From Desulfatirhabdium butyrativorans (lineage in GTDB: Bacteria > Desulfobacterota > Desulfobacteria > Desulfobacterales > DYRK01), in assembly GCA_020718785.1 (NCBI GenBank), contig DYRK01000237.1, positions 2,319 to 8,640 on the forward strand: 6,322 bases of DNA. The letters are read 5' to 3'. Positions 6,158 through 6,322 of this stretch are shown piece after piece. A program made the translations under genes and the position numbers. Numbering within the stretch: the first letter of the stretch is position 1; the number at the start of each line of letters is the position of its first letter. A model generated the notes under the pieces. The model made no database searches. It worked only from the letters and a program-made list of their open reading frames with translations, and had not been told where the DNA came from.

Positions 6158-6322
6158 TCAAAGGTATAATAATGGAACAATCACCGGATGTCCTTTTACT
6201 TGGGCGAGAAAGACATCAATACCGTAAACATCACGGATCATCTCAGGGCTTACTTCTTTTTTATGAATAAAGCGACAGACCTTGTGATGTCTCATCATCA
6301 GAAACATATCCGCAAAGCGGAA
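6158..6322 (-). CDS. ABC transporter ATP-binding protein, iron-siderophore/cobalamin type, C-terminal fragment
   Basis: The reading frame is open from the window edge to a TGA at 6160-6158, giving the last 54 residues of a protein that continues beyond 6322. The start, FRFADMFLMMRHHKV, matches the end of the ABC ATPase core (the usual pattern is ARYAD with a short strand and 'L-K-G'). Next come VSPEMIRDVYGIDVFL and VKGHPVIVPLLYL. The pattern 'tPE-iR-vYGv-v' followed by a short glycine-containing turn and 'PvviP' is typical of the C-terminal tail of ATPases in the FecCD/BtuCD class (FepC, FhuC, BtuD, HmuV). The Walker and signature motifs would lie outside the window. It is convergent with the GalT-like gene. 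Nothing here tells which chelate is transported. Confidence 0.75.
   Translation of the reverse strand, partial: FRFADMFLMMRHHKVCRFIHKKEVSPEMIRDVYGIDVFLAQVKGHPVIVPLLYL

Overview
The base composition is balanced and the genes are tightly packed with clear Shine-Dalgarno sites, so this is bacterial DNA. The multi-sensor hybrid histidine kinase, the stand-alone HEPN pair and the mixed transport genes would suit a metabolically versatile, environmental Gram-negative bacterium, for example a Desulfobacterota-like sulfate reducer. That placement is a guess from gene style; there is no marker gene here.

Layout. Positions 94-1278 (minus) encode an exported BMP/PnrA-type substrate-binding protein of an ABC uptake system. 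It is divergent from a 949-residue soluble hybrid histidine kinase at 1433-4282 (plus); the 154-base gap between them must hold both promoters. After a 136-base gap come a small HEPN-domain gene (UPF0332 type, about 4419-4787) and an uncharacterised 87-residue gene (4784-5047), joined by a 4-base GTGA stop/start overlap. A galactose-1-phosphate uridylyltransferase-like gene of the HIT superfamily follows 41 bases later (5089-6123) and may be in the same transcript. At the right edge, a minus-strand gene ends at 6158. Only its last 54 codons are visible, and they look like the C-terminus of an iron-siderophore/cobalamin-type ABC transporter ATPase. A hairpin lies in the 34-base gap between these two convergent genes.

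How they work together. There is no single pathway. The binding protein should capture a small organic solute in the periplasm, but no permease or ATPase gene for it is visible. The kinase has no membrane segment, so it should read a cytoplasmic signal through its GAF and PAS domains and pass phosphate from H600 to its own C-terminal receiver (D881); no separate output protein is encoded here.

The most unusual part is the HEPN gene. Its conserved N-terminal helix is in frame only upstream of any ATG, GTG or TTG, and a good ribosome binding site points at an ACG codon. Its partner lacks the nucleotidyltransferase motifs usually found next to such HEPN proteins. This pair is the best candidate here for a little-described system.
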